Shown: one piece after another, positions 1-9,329 of the stretch
How the letters are laid out: every line of letters starts with the position of its first letter
Position numbering within the stretch: position 1 is the stretch's first letter
DNA from: Chryseobacterium ureilyticum
GTDB taxonomy: Bacteria; Bacteroidota; Bacteroidia; Flavobacteriales; Weeksellaceae
Reading direction: 5' to 3'
Assembly (NCBI RefSeq): GCF_900156735.1
Contig: NZ_FTOL01000001.1
Span: 124,001 to 188,000, forward strand
Length of the DNA stretch: 64,000 bases
Translations under genes and position numbers: made by a program
The notes under the pieces: model-generated
Told to the model about the DNA's origin: nothing
Seen by the model: only the letters and a program-made list of their open reading frames with translations
Database searches by the model: none

Positions 1-1
1 T

Positions 2-1105
2 GTTGATCCTTCTGCTACGATAAATGATTCCTCAAACTGGACAATTTATCTTGGGAATACCTCAAAAATGACTTTCACATCCGGTACAGACTGGATTCCT
101 TCCTCACAGCTTACACAAGTATTTGCAGGTACTGTAACTAAGAATAATAACAAAGTTGAAGTCGTTTTTACAACTCCATTCGCTTATAATAATACTGATA
201 ACCTGGTTATTGCAGTGAAAGAAAACTCGCCAAGTATTGACATTAATAATTTTGATGAAGCTTTCAAAGTTTATCCATATTTACAGAATTCTACACTTGT
301 TTATAAAGGTGATCGTGCTGTAGTAGATCCCGCGTCTCCTCCAGGTGGAATAAGAGTAGATTATAAATCTGCAATAAGTATAACAGGATTAACGGCTAAT
401 CTTGCCCCAGGGTGCCCGATTGTTATGTATCCTTCCAATAATGCACAATTTATTTCTTTATCACCTACCATTACCTGGCAGCAGGTTTTAGGAGCTGATT
501 CTTATAGGATTTCTTTAGGTACAAGTCCAGGGGCAACAGATGTGATCAATCATCAGACTGTAAATGGAACAAGCTTTAGCCTTTCTCCATCTATTGTTCT
601 TAATCGTAATACTAATTACTATTTAAAAGTTACCTCTTTTTCAGTTAATGGTGAATCTTCCGGCTGTACTGATTATACTTTTAAAACAATTCCTCCTATC
701 CCTGCAAATGATGCGTGTTCCGGAGCGTTGCAAATTTCTGAATATCCTTATACATATGTGCAGTCAGACGGAATGTCTTCCACTAATAATGGCGGATTTG
801 CATTGGCTTGCGCAAATGACGGTATGAACGATGGTTTATGGTTTAAGTTTACAGGAAACGGAACACCGTATACTATTAAAGTAAGTCCCGGAGTGGCTTC
901 TTTTGATCCTAAAATAGGAGTATACAACGGAACATGTGATAATTTAGTTTGTGTGGGAACAATGGATAATAATGGTGGAGGTTCATCTGAAACAATTGTA
1001 GTGCAAACAACCGCAGGAACTGAATATTATGTAAACGTCGGTTCTTACGAAGATTCTGTAGATAAACCGGAAGATGTATTTACAATAAATATTACAAGAC
1101 CTTAA
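2..1105 (+). CDS. Secreted surface protein, C-terminal part (5' end outside window)
   Basis: The reading frame is open from the left edge, so the first in-frame ATG at 68 is not the real start. The visible ~367 residues look like an extracellular protein. There is a fibronectin-III-like stretch around window residues 155-230 (phrases ADSYRISLG and NTNYYLKVTSF). After it comes a PPC-like beta-sandwich (NDACSGALQIS, DGLWFKFTG, VYNGTCDNLVCVG) common in Bacteroidota secreted proteins. The protein ends at INITRP with no YPNP-type T9SS sorting domain, so a C-terminal sorting signal is not evident. A strong hairpin terminator follows. The specific function cannot be told from this part. Confidence 0.75.
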   Translation, partial: VDPSATINDSSNWTIYLGNTSKMTFTSGTDWIPSSQLTQVFAGTVTKNNNKVEVVFTTPFAYNNTDNLVIAVKENSPSIDINNFDEAFKVYPYLQNSTLVYKGDRAVVDPASPPGGIRVDYKSAISITGLTANLAPGCPIVMYPSNNAQFISLSPTITWQQVLGADSYRISLGTSPGATDVINHQTVNGTSFSLSPSIVLNRNTNYYLKVTSFSVNGESSGCTDYTFKTIPPIPANDACSGALQISEYPYTYVQSDGMSSTNNGGFALACANDGMNDGLWFKFTGNGTPYTIKVSPGVASFDPKIGVYNGTCDNLVCVGTMDNNGGGSSETIVVQTTAGTEYYVNVGSYEDSVDKPEDVFTINITRP

Positions 1106-1137
1106 TTTTTCATTTTAAGAAAACTTTTAAATTCAAA

Positions 1138-1176
1138 TAAAAATGTTGTGGTATTGATTTATCACAACATTTTTTA
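1138..1176 (+). terminator. Rho-independent terminator after the secreted protein gene
   Basis: AAATGTTGTG pairs with CACAACATTT around a short AT loop and is followed by a T run. It lies 33 bp after the stop codon. The rest of the 1106-1374 gap shows no further convincing feature except the region leading into moxR. Confidence 0.8.
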
Positions 1177-1374
1177 TAACAGATTGAATGATAATATAAA
1201 AGATGATAATGAACAACAGAAACTATGTCGTAGAATTCATGTCATCTCGATGTAGAATTCTAAAAGGCTTGTTAAACCCGGAATTTTTAACAAACTTTAA
1301 CTCAAATATGGCATTCATTGTGTTGATTAATGCAAGTATTTATCAGAAATTTACCACTTATTTTAAATCAAGCT

Positions 1375-2379
1375 ATGTCAGATATACATCAAGCAGAAGA
1401 TATCCGTCAGTTGACGGAAAAAGTAAAAGAAAAAAACTACTTATTTTCTCTTCTGAGACAAGAAATCAACAAGGTTATTATTGGGCAGGAATATATGATA
1501 GACCGTCTTTTGGTAGGGCTTTTAGGAAATGGTCACGTTCTTCTTGAAGGAGTTCCCGGGCTGGCGAAAACCTTAGCCATTAAAACCTTGGCGGATGCTG
1601 TTCATGGTGAGTTTTCAAGAATTCAGTTTACACCGGATTTGCTGCCTGCAGACGTTGTGGGAACAATGATCTACAACATCAAAGACAATGATTTCTCTAT
1701 AAAAAAAGGTCCCGTATTTGCCAACTTTGTACTTGCGGATGAGATTAACCGTGCTCCGGCAAAGGTACAATCTGCACTTTTAGAGGTGATGCAGGAAAAG
1801 CAGGTGACTATCGGTGATGAAACCATGAAGCTTCCAAAGCCTTTCTTAGTTTTAGCAACACAGAACCCTATCGATCAGGAAGGAACTTATCTGTTGCCAG
1901 AAGCACAAAGTGACCGTTTCATGCTGAAATGTACTATCGATTATCCTTCTTTTGAAGACGAAAGACAGGTGATGAGAATGGTTTCCACATCCCATCAGCC
2001 AACGGTAAAACCAGTTGTTTCACTTCAGGATATTGTAGATGCTAAAGAATTGATCAATCAGATCTATCTTGATGAAAAAATAGAAAAATATATTCTGGAT
2101 ATGGTATTTGCAACCCGTTATCCTGAAAACTACGGATTGTCTGAACTGAAGAATTATATCAGCTTCGGAGCCTCTCCAAGAGCTTCTATTAACCTTGCTA
2201 TTGCTTCAAGAGCTTATGCATTCTTAAAAGGAAGAGCCTTCGTTATTCCTGAAGATGTAAAAGCGCTGGCAAAAGATGTTTTGAGACATAGAATGGGCTT
2301 AACATTTGAAGCTGAAGCGGAGGAAATTACGACAGAAGAAATTATCAACAGAATCTTAGCAAAAATTCAGGCGCCATAA
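1375..2379 (+). CDS. moxR: MoxR-family AAA+ ATPase
   Basis: A 334-residue AAA+ ATPase of the MoxR family, which acts as a chaperone-like partner of VWA-domain proteins. The Walker A motif GVPGLAKT is at residues ~59-66 and the Walker B region VLADEINRAP at ~119-128. The conserved SALLEVMQEKQ helix and the ATQNPIDQEGTY sensor-1 region follow. I chose the ATG at 1375 (MSDIHQAEDIR) over 1330 because it gives the usual family length and N-terminus. It heads a plus-strand run with DUF58 and BatA-D genes, the usual Bacteroidota aerotolerance cluster. Its stop overlaps the next start (TAATG), which suggests translational coupling. Confidence 0.93.
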   Translation: MSDIHQAEDIRQLTEKVKEKNYLFSLLRQEINKVIIGQEYMIDRLLVGLLGNGHVLLEGVPGLAKTLAIKTLADAVHGEFSRIQFTPDLLPADVVGTMIYNIKDNDFSIKKGPVFANFVLADEINRAPAKVQSALLEVMQEKQVTIGDETMKLPKPFLVLATQNPIDQEGTYLLPEAQSDRFMLKCTIDYPSFEDERQVMRMVSTSHQPTVKPVVSLQDIVDAKELINQIYLDEKIEKYILDMVFATRYPENYGLSELKNYISFGASPRASINLAIASRAYAFLKGRAFVIPEDVKALAKDVLRHRMGLTFEAEAEEITTEEIINRILAKIQAP

Positions 2380-2834
2380 TGAATGATGTGATGATAAGAA
2401 AAGCAGTTCAGGAGGACTGTGCTTCAATGCTGGAGCTAATTAAAGAACTTGCAGAATACGAAAAAGCATTACACGAAGTTACTGTAACATTAGATGAGTT
2501 TACAGCAGATGGCTTTGGTGCATCCCCCGTTTGGGGAGCTTTTGTGGCTGAATTAAATGGCGAAATTGTTGGAATTTCATTGTACTATGACAGATATTCT
2601 ACCTGGAAAGGCAGAAGGTTGTATCTTGAAGATCTTGTTGTGACAGAAAGAATGAGAGGGAAAAAGATCGGAAAACTATTGTTTGATGCTACTTTAGAAT
2701 ACGGAAAGTCAAACCAGTACAGTGGAATGGTATTTCAAGTGTTGAACTGGAATGAATCCGCAATCAATTTTTATAAAAAATACAGTCCGAAATTTGATGA
2801 TGAATGGCTGAATGTTTCGATAGAGTTTAAGTAA
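2379..2834 (+). CDS. GNAT N-acetyltransferase, spermidine/spermine (SSAT)-like
   Basis: A 151-residue GNAT enzyme. The segment LYLEDLVVTERMRGKKIGKLL (about residues 86-106) contains the acetyl-CoA-binding R/K-x-x-G-x-G/I-x-x-L motif. The LYLED strand and WNESAINFYKK near the C-terminus resemble the diamine/spermidine acetyltransferase branch (SAT1/SAT2-like), so a polyamine or thialysine-like substrate is plausible but unproven. Its ATG overlaps the moxR stop by one base, placing it inside the MoxR/Bat transcription unit where it is not a standard member. A 62-bp gap follows before the DUF58 gene. Confidence 0.88.
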   Translation: MNDVMIRKAVQEDCASMLELIKELAEYEKALHEVTVTLDEFTADGFGASPVWGAFVAELNGEIVGISLYYDRYSTWKGRRLYLEDLVVTERMRGKKIGKLLFDATLEYGKSNQYSGMVFQVLNWNESAINFYKKYSPKFDDEWLNVSIEFK

Positions 2835-2896
2835 GAATTAAAACATAAGGAAATTCCGGAACTCGAATCCCGGAAGCCCTTAAAGATAATCCCTTT

Positions 2897-3760
2897 ATGC
2901 AGATAAAAGATATTGTAAAGAAAGTAAAGCAGATAGAAATCCGTACCAGAAAAAAGACGGAGGCTGCTTTGATGGGGCAATATCACAGTGCCTTTAAAGG
3001 ACAGGGAATGACTTTTTCAGAAGTGCGCCCTTACCAGTTTGGCGATGAGATCAGAAGAATAGACTGGAACAAAACAGCACGTTTCCGTGAACCTTTCGTA
3101 AAGGTGATGGAAGAGGAAAGAGAACTTACGATGATGATTTTGGTGGATATTTCCGCTTCAATGGATTATGGAACCAAAATTCAGTTGAAAAGAGAATATG
3201 TAGCGGAAATCGCAGCAAGTTTAGGATTTTCAGCAGCCGGGAATAATGATAAAGTAGGATTGATTCTGTTTGCAGATAAAGTATACAAAGTGATTCCTCC
3301 ACAAAAAGGAAGAAAACATATTCTTTCCATTATCAGCAATATTCTGACAGCAGATTACGTTCCAGCTGAATCCAAAATAGATAAAGCTTTGGAATATATG
3401 ATGGGAATCTTTAAAAGAAAATCCCTTGTTTTTTTATTTTCAGACTTTGAAGACGAATATGATTCCAAAATGCTGAGAGTAGCATCCAAGAAACATCAGC
3501 TGTTGGGAATGAGAGTATTCGATGAAAAAGATAACGAAATTCCTGATGTAGGATATACTTTATTATATGATGCGGAAACAGGAAAACAAATATGGGCAAA
3601 TACTTCCAGTGCAAGATGGAGATATACTTTCGCGGAAGCCCAAAAGCAAAAACTGAGAGCATTGGAAGAAGACTTTGCAAATAGTTCAGCTAGTTTTATG
3701 AACATTAATACAGGCTCGGATTATTCAAAATTGTTGTATAATTACTTTCAGAAAAAGTAA
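2897..3760 (+). CDS. DUF58 / VWA-like protein of the MoxR-Bat cluster
   Basis: A 287-residue DUF58 protein. The hallmark RPYQFGDEIRRIDWNKTAR lies near residues 44-62. A degenerate VWA fold follows with the metal-site motif D84-I-S86-A-S88. No signal peptide or membrane segment is visible, so it is probably cytoplasmic or peripheral. In this family DUF58 proteins sit between MoxR and membrane VWA proteins and are thought to act as substrates or partners of the ATPase. The exact function is not established. Confidence 0.9.
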   Translation: MQIKDIVKKVKQIEIRTRKKTEAALMGQYHSAFKGQGMTFSEVRPYQFGDEIRRIDWNKTARFREPFVKVMEEERELTMMILVDISASMDYGTKIQLKREYVAEIAASLGFSAAGNNDKVGLILFADKVYKVIPPQKGRKHILSIISNILTADYVPAESKIDKALEYMMGIFKRKSLVFLFSDFEDEYDSKMLRVASKKHQLLGMRVFDEKDNEIPDVGYTLLYDAETGKQIWANTSSARWRYTFAEAQKQKLRALEEDFANSSASFMNINTGSDYSKLLYNYFQKK

Positions 3761-3815
3761 ATCGGGTTTTATCCACATTAAAACATAAGGTTATACCTTT
3801 ATTATTTATTGAACA

Positions 3816-4712
3816 TTGAGAAAAATATTTTTAATACTGTCTTTTCTAATCTGTGCGAATGCTTTTTCACAGATATTGTCTTCCAATGTAGAGAAGAAGA
3901 CTATTGCCTTGGGAGAAATCAATCATCTTATTATTAAGGTTGATAATCTGCGTGGGCAAGAAGTGATTTCTGCACCTAAAAATGAATTGCTTCCTTTTCA
4001 TTTTGAAGAAACCAAGGACAGCATCGGACAGAATATTAACCTATACGAGAGAAAAATAGAGTTTGCTGTTTTTGAAGAAGGAAAATTTACGATTCCTGAA
4101 CTTGACTTTAAAGTAGGCGACAAAGTTCTTAAAACAATTCCTTACGAGATTGAAGTCATTAATACAGCCCAAAAAGCTGACCAGATTAATGATATTATGA
4201 AAAATAAGGAAGTAAAACTGCAAGCAGAAGATTATTGGGAGCTTTATAAATTCTATATTCTGGCTGCAATCGCTGGAATAGCACTTATACTTGCTATCAT
4301 TATGATTGTAAAATGGGGCAGAAAAGCTAAGAGTAATCCTGCTGTAGCGACCAATCATACCTTAAAGGAACTAGATTCTCTAAAAAAGAAAAAGTATATA
4401 GAAGCTGGAAACTTCCGTTCATTTTATGTTGAACTGATTGATATTTCCAGAAACTTTATCACCAAACAATATCATCTTCCGGCAGATGTTCTTCTTACGG
4501 ATGATCTTATTGATGTGATGAAAAAGAATAATACCATTTCTCAGGACAATGAAAAAATTGTGGAAGACGTTTTCCTTAGAGGAGACTTGGTGAAATTCGC
4601 AAAAACCTTTCCCGATCAGGAAACCATGGAAAAAGACTTTGCTAATATCAGAGATTTTGTGAAAAGATCATCCAAGGACTTAGAATTTGAAAACTTAAGA
4701 AAAGATGTTTGA
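3816..4712 (+). CDS. Exported single-pass membrane protein of the Bat operon (TTG start)
   Basis: A 298-residue protein. The start must be TTG at 3816: an in-frame TGA stop lies at 3810-3812, no other early start exists, and the frame begins at once with a signal peptide (RKIFLILSFLICANAFSQ). A beta-rich periplasmic domain follows (SNVEKKTIALGEINHLIIKV), then one membrane helix around residues 146-167 and a charged cytoplasmic tail. This resembles a shortened BatD, with an N-terminal extracytoplasmic domain plus a TM. It ends 8 bp inside batA, so the two are likely co-translated. No enzyme motif is seen. Confidence 0.85.
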   Translation: MRKIFLILSFLICANAFSQILSSNVEKKTIALGEINHLIIKVDNLRGQEVISAPKNELLPFHFEETKDSIGQNINLYERKIEFAVFEEGKFTIPELDFKVGDKVLKTIPYEIEVINTAQKADQINDIMKNKEVKLQAEDYWELYKFYILAAIAGIALILAIIMIVKWGRKAKSNPAVATNHTLKELDSLKKKKYIEAGNFRSFYVELIDISRNFITKQYHLPADVLLTDDLIDVMKKNNTISQDNEKIVEDVFLRGDLVKFAKTFPDQETMEKDFANIRDFVKRSSKDLEFENLRKDV

Positions 4713-5697
4713 TTTTGAGTTTTATAGTCCGTGGTTCTTATTGCTTTTTCTGCTGTTTATTCCGCTCTTTATAAAAGATGTCAGAAAACAGAAAAGAAAA
4801 GGTATAAAAGTTCCTACCACAAAAAATATGGATGCCAGTGGCGGAATTCAGGGTGTACTTTTTTTATTGAAAATATCAAAGTATATCATACTTTCCGCTC
4901 TGATCATTGCTATGGCAAGACCCAGAACCTTTACCGTTTCACAAGATAGAGACGATACAAAAGGAGTAGATATAATGCTTTCTATTGACGTTTCTCTCAG
5001 TATGCTGGCAAAAGACCTTAATCCTGATCGTATCACTGCATTAAAGGATATTGCCATAAAATTTGTACAAAAACGTCCCAATGATAGGATAGGAGTTGTG
5101 GCATATGCTGCAGAAGCCTTTACAAAAGTTCCGGTAACATCAGATCACCAGGTTGTTATTGATGAAATTAAAAACCTGAACTCAGCAGGGCTTGAACCCG
5201 GAACAGCAATTGGAGAAGGACTTTCCGTTGCGGTAAACCATTTGGTTAAAAGTAAAGCAAAAAGTAAAGTGATCATTCTGATGACGGATGGAGTAAGTAA
5301 TATTGAAAACGCTATTCCGCCACAGCTTGCTGCTGAACTTGCAAAAAATAATGATATTAAAGTATACACTATTGGTATCGGAACAAACGGATACGCACTG
5401 ATGCCTACTGCGGTAGATTTTTTCGGTGACCTTATCTTTACTGAAACAGAAGTTACTATCGATGAAAATACATTGAGAGAAATTGCCGAAACTACAGGTG
5501 GTAAATACTTCAGAGCAACTTCAAACAGCAGTCTTGAAGAAGTGTATGATGAAATCAACCAGTTGGAAAAATCAGATGTGAAGGTTTCAAGGCTTTACAA
5601 CTATCAGGAATACTTTACAGTTTTTCTTTGGATAGCATTGGGAGTCCTCTTTTTTGATGCGTTGTTGAGATGGGTTTTTTATAAAATTTTAAGCTGA
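4705..5697 (+). CDS. batA: BatA: membrane VWA-domain protein
   Basis: A 330-residue membrane protein with two N-terminal hydrophobic helices (about 10-24 and 58-71), a von Willebrand A domain and a C-terminal helix near 306-325. The MIDAS site is intact: D95-x-S97-x-S99, a GTAIGEG loop carrying the Thr, and an LMTDG strand. The topology puts the VWA domain in the periplasm, as in BatA of the Bacteroides aerotolerance operon. Its ATG overlaps the preceding gene by 8 bp and its TGA overlaps the batB ATG (TGATG). Confidence 0.93.
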   Translation: MFDFEFYSPWFLLLFLLFIPLFIKDVRKQKRKGIKVPTTKNMDASGGIQGVLFLLKISKYIILSALIIAMARPRTFTVSQDRDDTKGVDIMLSIDVSLSMLAKDLNPDRITALKDIAIKFVQKRPNDRIGVVAYAAEAFTKVPVTSDHQVVIDEIKNLNSAGLEPGTAIGEGLSVAVNHLVKSKAKSKVIILMTDGVSNIENAIPPQLAAELAKNNDIKVYTIGIGTNGYALMPTAVDFFGDLIFTETEVTIDENTLREIAETTGGKYFRATSNSSLEEVYDEINQLEKSDVKVSRLYNYQEYFTVFLWIALGVLFFDALLRWVFYKILS

Positions 5698-6704
5698 TGA
5701 GTTGGTCGTTAGGAAATTATTGGTATTTATTTTTACTGTTGCTTCTGCCGCTGTTAGCTTCCTTTTTGATCCGTTTTTTAAAATGGAGAAAGAAAAAAAG
5801 AGATCTCTTTGCAGCAAGCCAGTTTCATGATCATTTATTTGAAAAGAATTCAGGATTTACAAAGTTTTTTCCTGCATTATATCTCTTAGGCACATTGTTC
5901 CTGATATTCTCTATTATTGATCTACTGAATGGTTCAGAAGAAGTAAAGAGCAATCAGAAACTGAATAATGTGATCTTTATGCTGGATGTCTCCAATTCTA
6001 TGAATGCGGAAGATATTGAGCCAAGCCGTCTCGTTGAGGCTAAAAACCTCATGATACAAACCATGCAGAAAATGAATAATGATAAGATAGGAATTGTCAT
6101 TTTTGCAGGACAGGCGACTTCAATCATGCCATTAACCACAGACTATAGTTCCGCCGAAACCTACGTTACAGGAATAGAAACCAATTCCATGAAAATTCAG
6201 GGAACAGACTTTCTGAAAGGAATGCAGGCGGCAGCGGAAAAATTTAAAAATGTAAGCAAAGGGTCAAGAAAGGTTATATTGTTGAGTGATGGTGAAGATA
6301 ATGAAGGAAATGACAACGCAGCTATAAGACTTGCTAATAAAGAAGGAATAACTATCACTTCTGTTGGAATAGGCTCAGACGAAGGGGCACCTGTTCCGGA
6401 ATATACTGCCGGACAGCTGATGGGTTACAAATCTGACATAAACGGCAATACGGTAATCTCAAAAAGACAGACAGAAGCCTTAAACAAATTGGCAGGATCT
6501 ACAGGGGGGACTTACATTGATGGAAATAATATCAATGAAGCACCGGACAGAATCATTGAAGCTATCAATAAGAAGTCTTCCGGATCAGAAACGCTTGTGA
6601 AATCACAGAATGCCAATCATTATTACCAATATTTTTTGGCTGTATCTATCCTGTTTTTCTTTTTAATTTATATTTTTAATCCTAAAAATGACTTTAATGT
6701 TTAG
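5697..6704 (+). CDS. batB: BatB: membrane VWA-domain protein
   Basis: A 335-residue paralogue of BatA with the same plan: N-terminal helices (about 9-27 and 60-77), a VWA domain and a C-terminal helix (YYQYFLAVSILFFFLIYIF). The MIDAS residues are D97-x-S99-x-S101, with GTDFLKG and the LLSDGEDNEG strand. It is coupled to batA by a one-base overlap. BatA and BatB are thought to form a membrane complex whose assembly is driven by MoxR. An 88-bp gap with a possible internal promoter separates it from batC. Confidence 0.92.
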   Translation: MSWSLGNYWYLFLLLLLPLLASFLIRFLKWRKKKRDLFAASQFHDHLFEKNSGFTKFFPALYLLGTLFLIFSIIDLLNGSEEVKSNQKLNNVIFMLDVSNSMNAEDIEPSRLVEAKNLMIQTMQKMNNDKIGIVIFAGQATSIMPLTTDYSSAETYVTGIETNSMKIQGTDFLKGMQAAAEKFKNVSKGSRKVILLSDGEDNEGNDNAAIRLANKEGITITSVGIGSDEGAPVPEYTAGQLMGYKSDINGNTVISKRQTEALNKLAGSTGGTYIDGNNINEAPDRIIEAINKKSSGSETLVKSQNANHYYQYFLAVSILFFFLIYIFNPKNDFNV

Positions 6705-6788
6705 TCTCCCTATTATGGATAATGATTATAAAGACTACTTTAACCGAATTTTAACAAATAAAACCCTGTTTCTTAACATATAAAGGAA

Positions 6789-6796
6789 TAATTTTG
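6789..6796 (+). promoter_or_regulatory. Candidate -7 element (TAATTTTG) directly before batC
   Basis: TAATTTTG fits the Bacteroidota -7 consensus TAnnTTTG and ends 6 nt before the batC ATG at 6803. If used, transcription would start at about the ATG, giving a leaderless or nearly leaderless internal transcript for batC-batD. The -33 region is weak (CTGTTTC). Confidence 0.4.
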
Positions 6797-6802
6797 CAAG
6801 TG

Positions 6803-7546
6803 ATGAATACTAAAATCATATTTTTAGCGTTAATAGTTGCTTTCTCCTTCTCAGGCATTATGTTTGGGCAGGAAAACTATAGAACATTGGTTCATGAAGG
6901 CAACCAGAAATTTGATGGTAAAGACTATGATGGAGCTTCCTCCAAATATATGGAAGCTGTAAAATCCAACGAAAAAGATTTTACGGCTCACTACAATATG
7001 GGAAATGCATTATATAAGAGTAAAAAATATGAAGAGGCAAAAGCAGAGTTTGAAAAAGCAGAACAGCTTTCACAGACTCTATCTGATAAATCAGCTGCAC
7101 TTCATAATTTAGGAAATACTTATATGCAGATGAACCAGCCGGAAAAAGCGGCAGATTATTATAAAAAAGCTCTGAAGCAAAACCCATACAGTGAAGCAAC
7201 CCGAAAAAATTATGAGATTGCGAAGCTGAAGGAAAAAGAAAACGAACAGAAGAAAAACCAGCAGAATAGCTCAGGAAAAGGTGGCGGTGGAAATGATCAG
7301 AATAAAGGTGACGATCAGAAAGGAGATAAAGACCAAAAACAGGATCAGGGAAAAGGTCAGCAGAATGAAGGTAAAAGCGATCAGGGAAATAACCCTCAGC
7401 AGAATCAGAATAATGAAGGGAAAATGCCAAAGAACCTCGAAGATGCTCTTTTGGATAAAATAAACAATAAGGAAAAAGAAACCGCCAAAAGAATTTTAAA
7501 TAAGAATTCTTATTCGATGCCTGAAAGCAACGAGAAAGATTGGTGA
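6803..7546 (+). CDS. batC: BatC: TPR-repeat protein
   Basis: A 247-residue exported or membrane-anchored TPR protein. After a signal sequence (NTKIIFLALIVAFSFSGIMFGQ) come at least three TPR units (about residues 25-130: GNQKFDGKDYDGASSKYMEA, YNMGNALYKSKKYEEA, HNLGNTYMQMNQPEKAADYYKKAL). A very low-complexity Lys/Gln/Asn/Gly/Asp-rich linker follows, ending with MPKNLEDALLDKINNKEKE. I chose the ATG at 6803; TTG 6794 and GTG 6800 are in frame but fall in the -7 element or its spacer. TGATG coupling joins it to batD. Confidence 0.9.
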   Translation: MNTKIIFLALIVAFSFSGIMFGQENYRTLVHEGNQKFDGKDYDGASSKYMEAVKSNEKDFTAHYNMGNALYKSKKYEEAKAEFEKAEQLSQTLSDKSAALHNLGNTYMQMNQPEKAADYYKKALKQNPYSEATRKNYEIAKLKEKENEQKKNQQNSSGKGGGGNDQNKGDDQKGDKDQKQDQGKGQQNEGKSDQGNNPQQNQNNEGKMPKNLEDALLDKINNKEKETAKRILNKNSYSMPESNEKDW

Positions 7547-9285
7547 TGCAGAACAAATGGATTTACATATTGCTTACTCTAGCATCCGTAATTACTTACG
7601 GACAGGTAAACCTTACTCTGGACGCAGATAAAAATGAATACGGTGGAAAAGATATTGTAAACCTTACCATCGTTCTTGAACTGAACGGAAGCGATCTTGT
7701 TCAGCAAACAGGTTTCCAGCTTCCTGACCTTTCTAAATTTAATATTATAGGCAGCGGATCCGTTACCAATACTGTAATAGACCCGGCAACCAATACACTG
7801 ATTACTCAAAAAGTATCCAGAATCGCTCTTGAGCCAAAGAAAAAAGGAAAAATAAAGATAGGTTCCGTTCTGGTGACCGTTAATAACAAAATCTACAAAA
7901 CAGAACCTTTTGACGTCAATATTCGTGATATTGTTGACAAAAGATCGTTGGCAAGTAATACTTCCAATGAAGTATATCTGAATATGGAGATTGAAGACAG
8001 GGAAGTATACCAGGATCAGCCTACGATTGCTGTTCTTAAAGTATATTCCAGAAACATGGATAATCTTCGAAAAGTAAAGAATATCCGTCTTCCTCAGCAG
8101 GATAATATCAATGTACATCCTATCAATTTCGCGAAATCAGAAATAGACCCTTCCGGTAATGGGAATATGGCATCTCAGGTATTGGCAATGTTTATGGTGT
8201 TTCCAAACGAAGCAGGATATGTAGAAGTTCCCGGAGTATCCGCTTCGGTAAGCAGTTATTCTCACAAAAATAAAATAGTTTCCAACAAGGTAAAACTGAA
8301 TGTCAGAAAACTTCCTGAAGGTGCTCCTGAAAGCTTTAAAAATGCTGTAGGAAACTTCAATGTGAGTGTTTACGGTACTTCAAAAGAAAAGCCGGAAGCA
8401 AAAAAACCGATGAATGTTGTGGTAAAAGTAGCTGGAGAAGGAAATTTACCTGACCTGGAACTTCCTAAAATTGCAGCATCTCCGGATTATGAAATTTTTG
8501 CCCCTAAAATTACCACTAAAGTATCTCCGGGTACTACTGGGATGAAAGGAGTAGTTCTTGCTAATTATGTGATCATTCCAAATAAATCAGGAGAGATTTC
8601 AATTAAAACAGAACCATTTGCTTTTTTTGATCCTCAGGATCGAGACTATGTAGACGTTGGGCAAAAGACTTTGGCTGTAAAAACTTTTTCTCATGATCAG
8701 ATCATGGAGTCCCGAACTACGGTGGAGAAAGTAAATGAATACACCAATAATCTGCTTGAAACGGTAAATACCCCTGTTTTAAAAACCACTTCATTTAAAG
8801 TAAAAGAAAAGAGTAAATTCCATTGGAGTATTCTTTTGACCAATATTGCTATTCTTTTAGGTTTATTTATTGTCTATCTTTTATTTAAAACTTGGCAAAA
8901 AAAACGTACATTAGTTAGGGAAACCGTATCTCAGAAACCATTAGGTTCTGTAGCGGAAACAGAAAAGGAAATCAGAGAGTTGATGAAAACAGACATCAAT
9001 GATTATTTCGGATATCTTGAAAATCTTAAAGACAACAATGATTATGATAAGTTCTTTGTAACATTGGAAGAGTTGGATCAGGAAGTAAGAAATCAGTATT
9101 TCAAAGGCTCTGTTACGGAGTTTAAGACTTTTCTAGAAAAGCACAAAGGTTCTTCTGTGGCAGAGGAATATGGAAATTTGCAGCAAAGAATTGAAATGGA
9201 GAAATATTCACCTGTGAAATCTTCGGAAGGAATTGAAGAACTTTTGAAAACTATTGTTAATTTATATTCACAAATTAGCAAATAG
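7546..9285 (+). CDS. batD: BatD: oxygen-tolerance membrane protein
   Basis: A 579-residue BatD-family protein. It has a signal peptide (QNKWIYILLTLASVITYGQ), a long beta-rich periplasmic region of repeated Ig-like domains (LTLDADKNEYGGKDIVNLTI to about residue 400), one membrane helix (ILLTNIAILLGLFIVYLLF, about 428-446) and a cytoplasmic tail with helical content. It is the last core gene of the moxR-batA-B-C-D unit. The ATG at 7546 overlaps the batC stop; upstream in-frame TTG and GTG codons lie inside batC and are less likely. Confidence 0.92.
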   Translation: MQNKWIYILLTLASVITYGQVNLTLDADKNEYGGKDIVNLTIVLELNGSDLVQQTGFQLPDLSKFNIIGSGSVTNTVIDPATNTLITQKVSRIALEPKKKGKIKIGSVLVTVNNKIYKTEPFDVNIRDIVDKRSLASNTSNEVYLNMEIEDREVYQDQPTIAVLKVYSRNMDNLRKVKNIRLPQQDNINVHPINFAKSEIDPSGNGNMASQVLAMFMVFPNEAGYVEVPGVSASVSSYSHKNKIVSNKVKLNVRKLPEGAPESFKNAVGNFNVSVYGTSKEKPEAKKPMNVVVKVAGEGNLPDLELPKIAASPDYEIFAPKITTKVSPGTTGMKGVVLANYVIIPNKSGEISIKTEPFAFFDPQDRDYVDVGQKTLAVKTFSHDQIMESRTTVEKVNEYTNNLLETVNTPVLKTTSFKVKEKSKFHWSILLTNIAILLGLFIVYLLFKTWQKKRTLVRETVSQKPLGSVAETEKEIRELMKTDINDYFGYLENLKDNNDYDKFFVTLEELDQEVRNQYFKGSVTEFKTFLEKHKGSSVAEEYGNLQQRIEMEKYSPVKSSEGIEELLKTIVNLYSQISK

Positions 9286-9299
9286 TTAATTTATTTTCA

Positions 9300-9307
9300 T
9301 ATTTTTG
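9300..9307 (+). promoter_or_regulatory. Candidate -7 element (TATTTTTG) before the MarC gene
   Basis: A perfect TAnnTTTG match in the short gap after batD, 22 nt before the ATG at 9330. It suggests marC has its own promoter. The -33 box is poor. Confidence 0.4.
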
Positions 9308-9329
9308 CGAAATTTTTAATTACAAAGGG

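Noticed and set aside
1203..1547. A 114-codon plus-strand frame overlapping the moxR start
   Set aside because: It runs out of frame through the well-supported moxR N-terminus, has no domain and reads as unlikely protein (YYWAGIYDRPSFGRAFRKW).
6981..7556. A 191-codon minus-strand frame across batC
   Set aside because: It is the antisense of the TPR and low-complexity region; its Phe/Ser/His-rich composition is typical of shadow frames opposite Lys/Glu/Asn-rich genes.
7579..8118. A 179-codon minus-strand frame inside batD
   Set aside because: Fully antisense to batD with no domain, signal or promoter.
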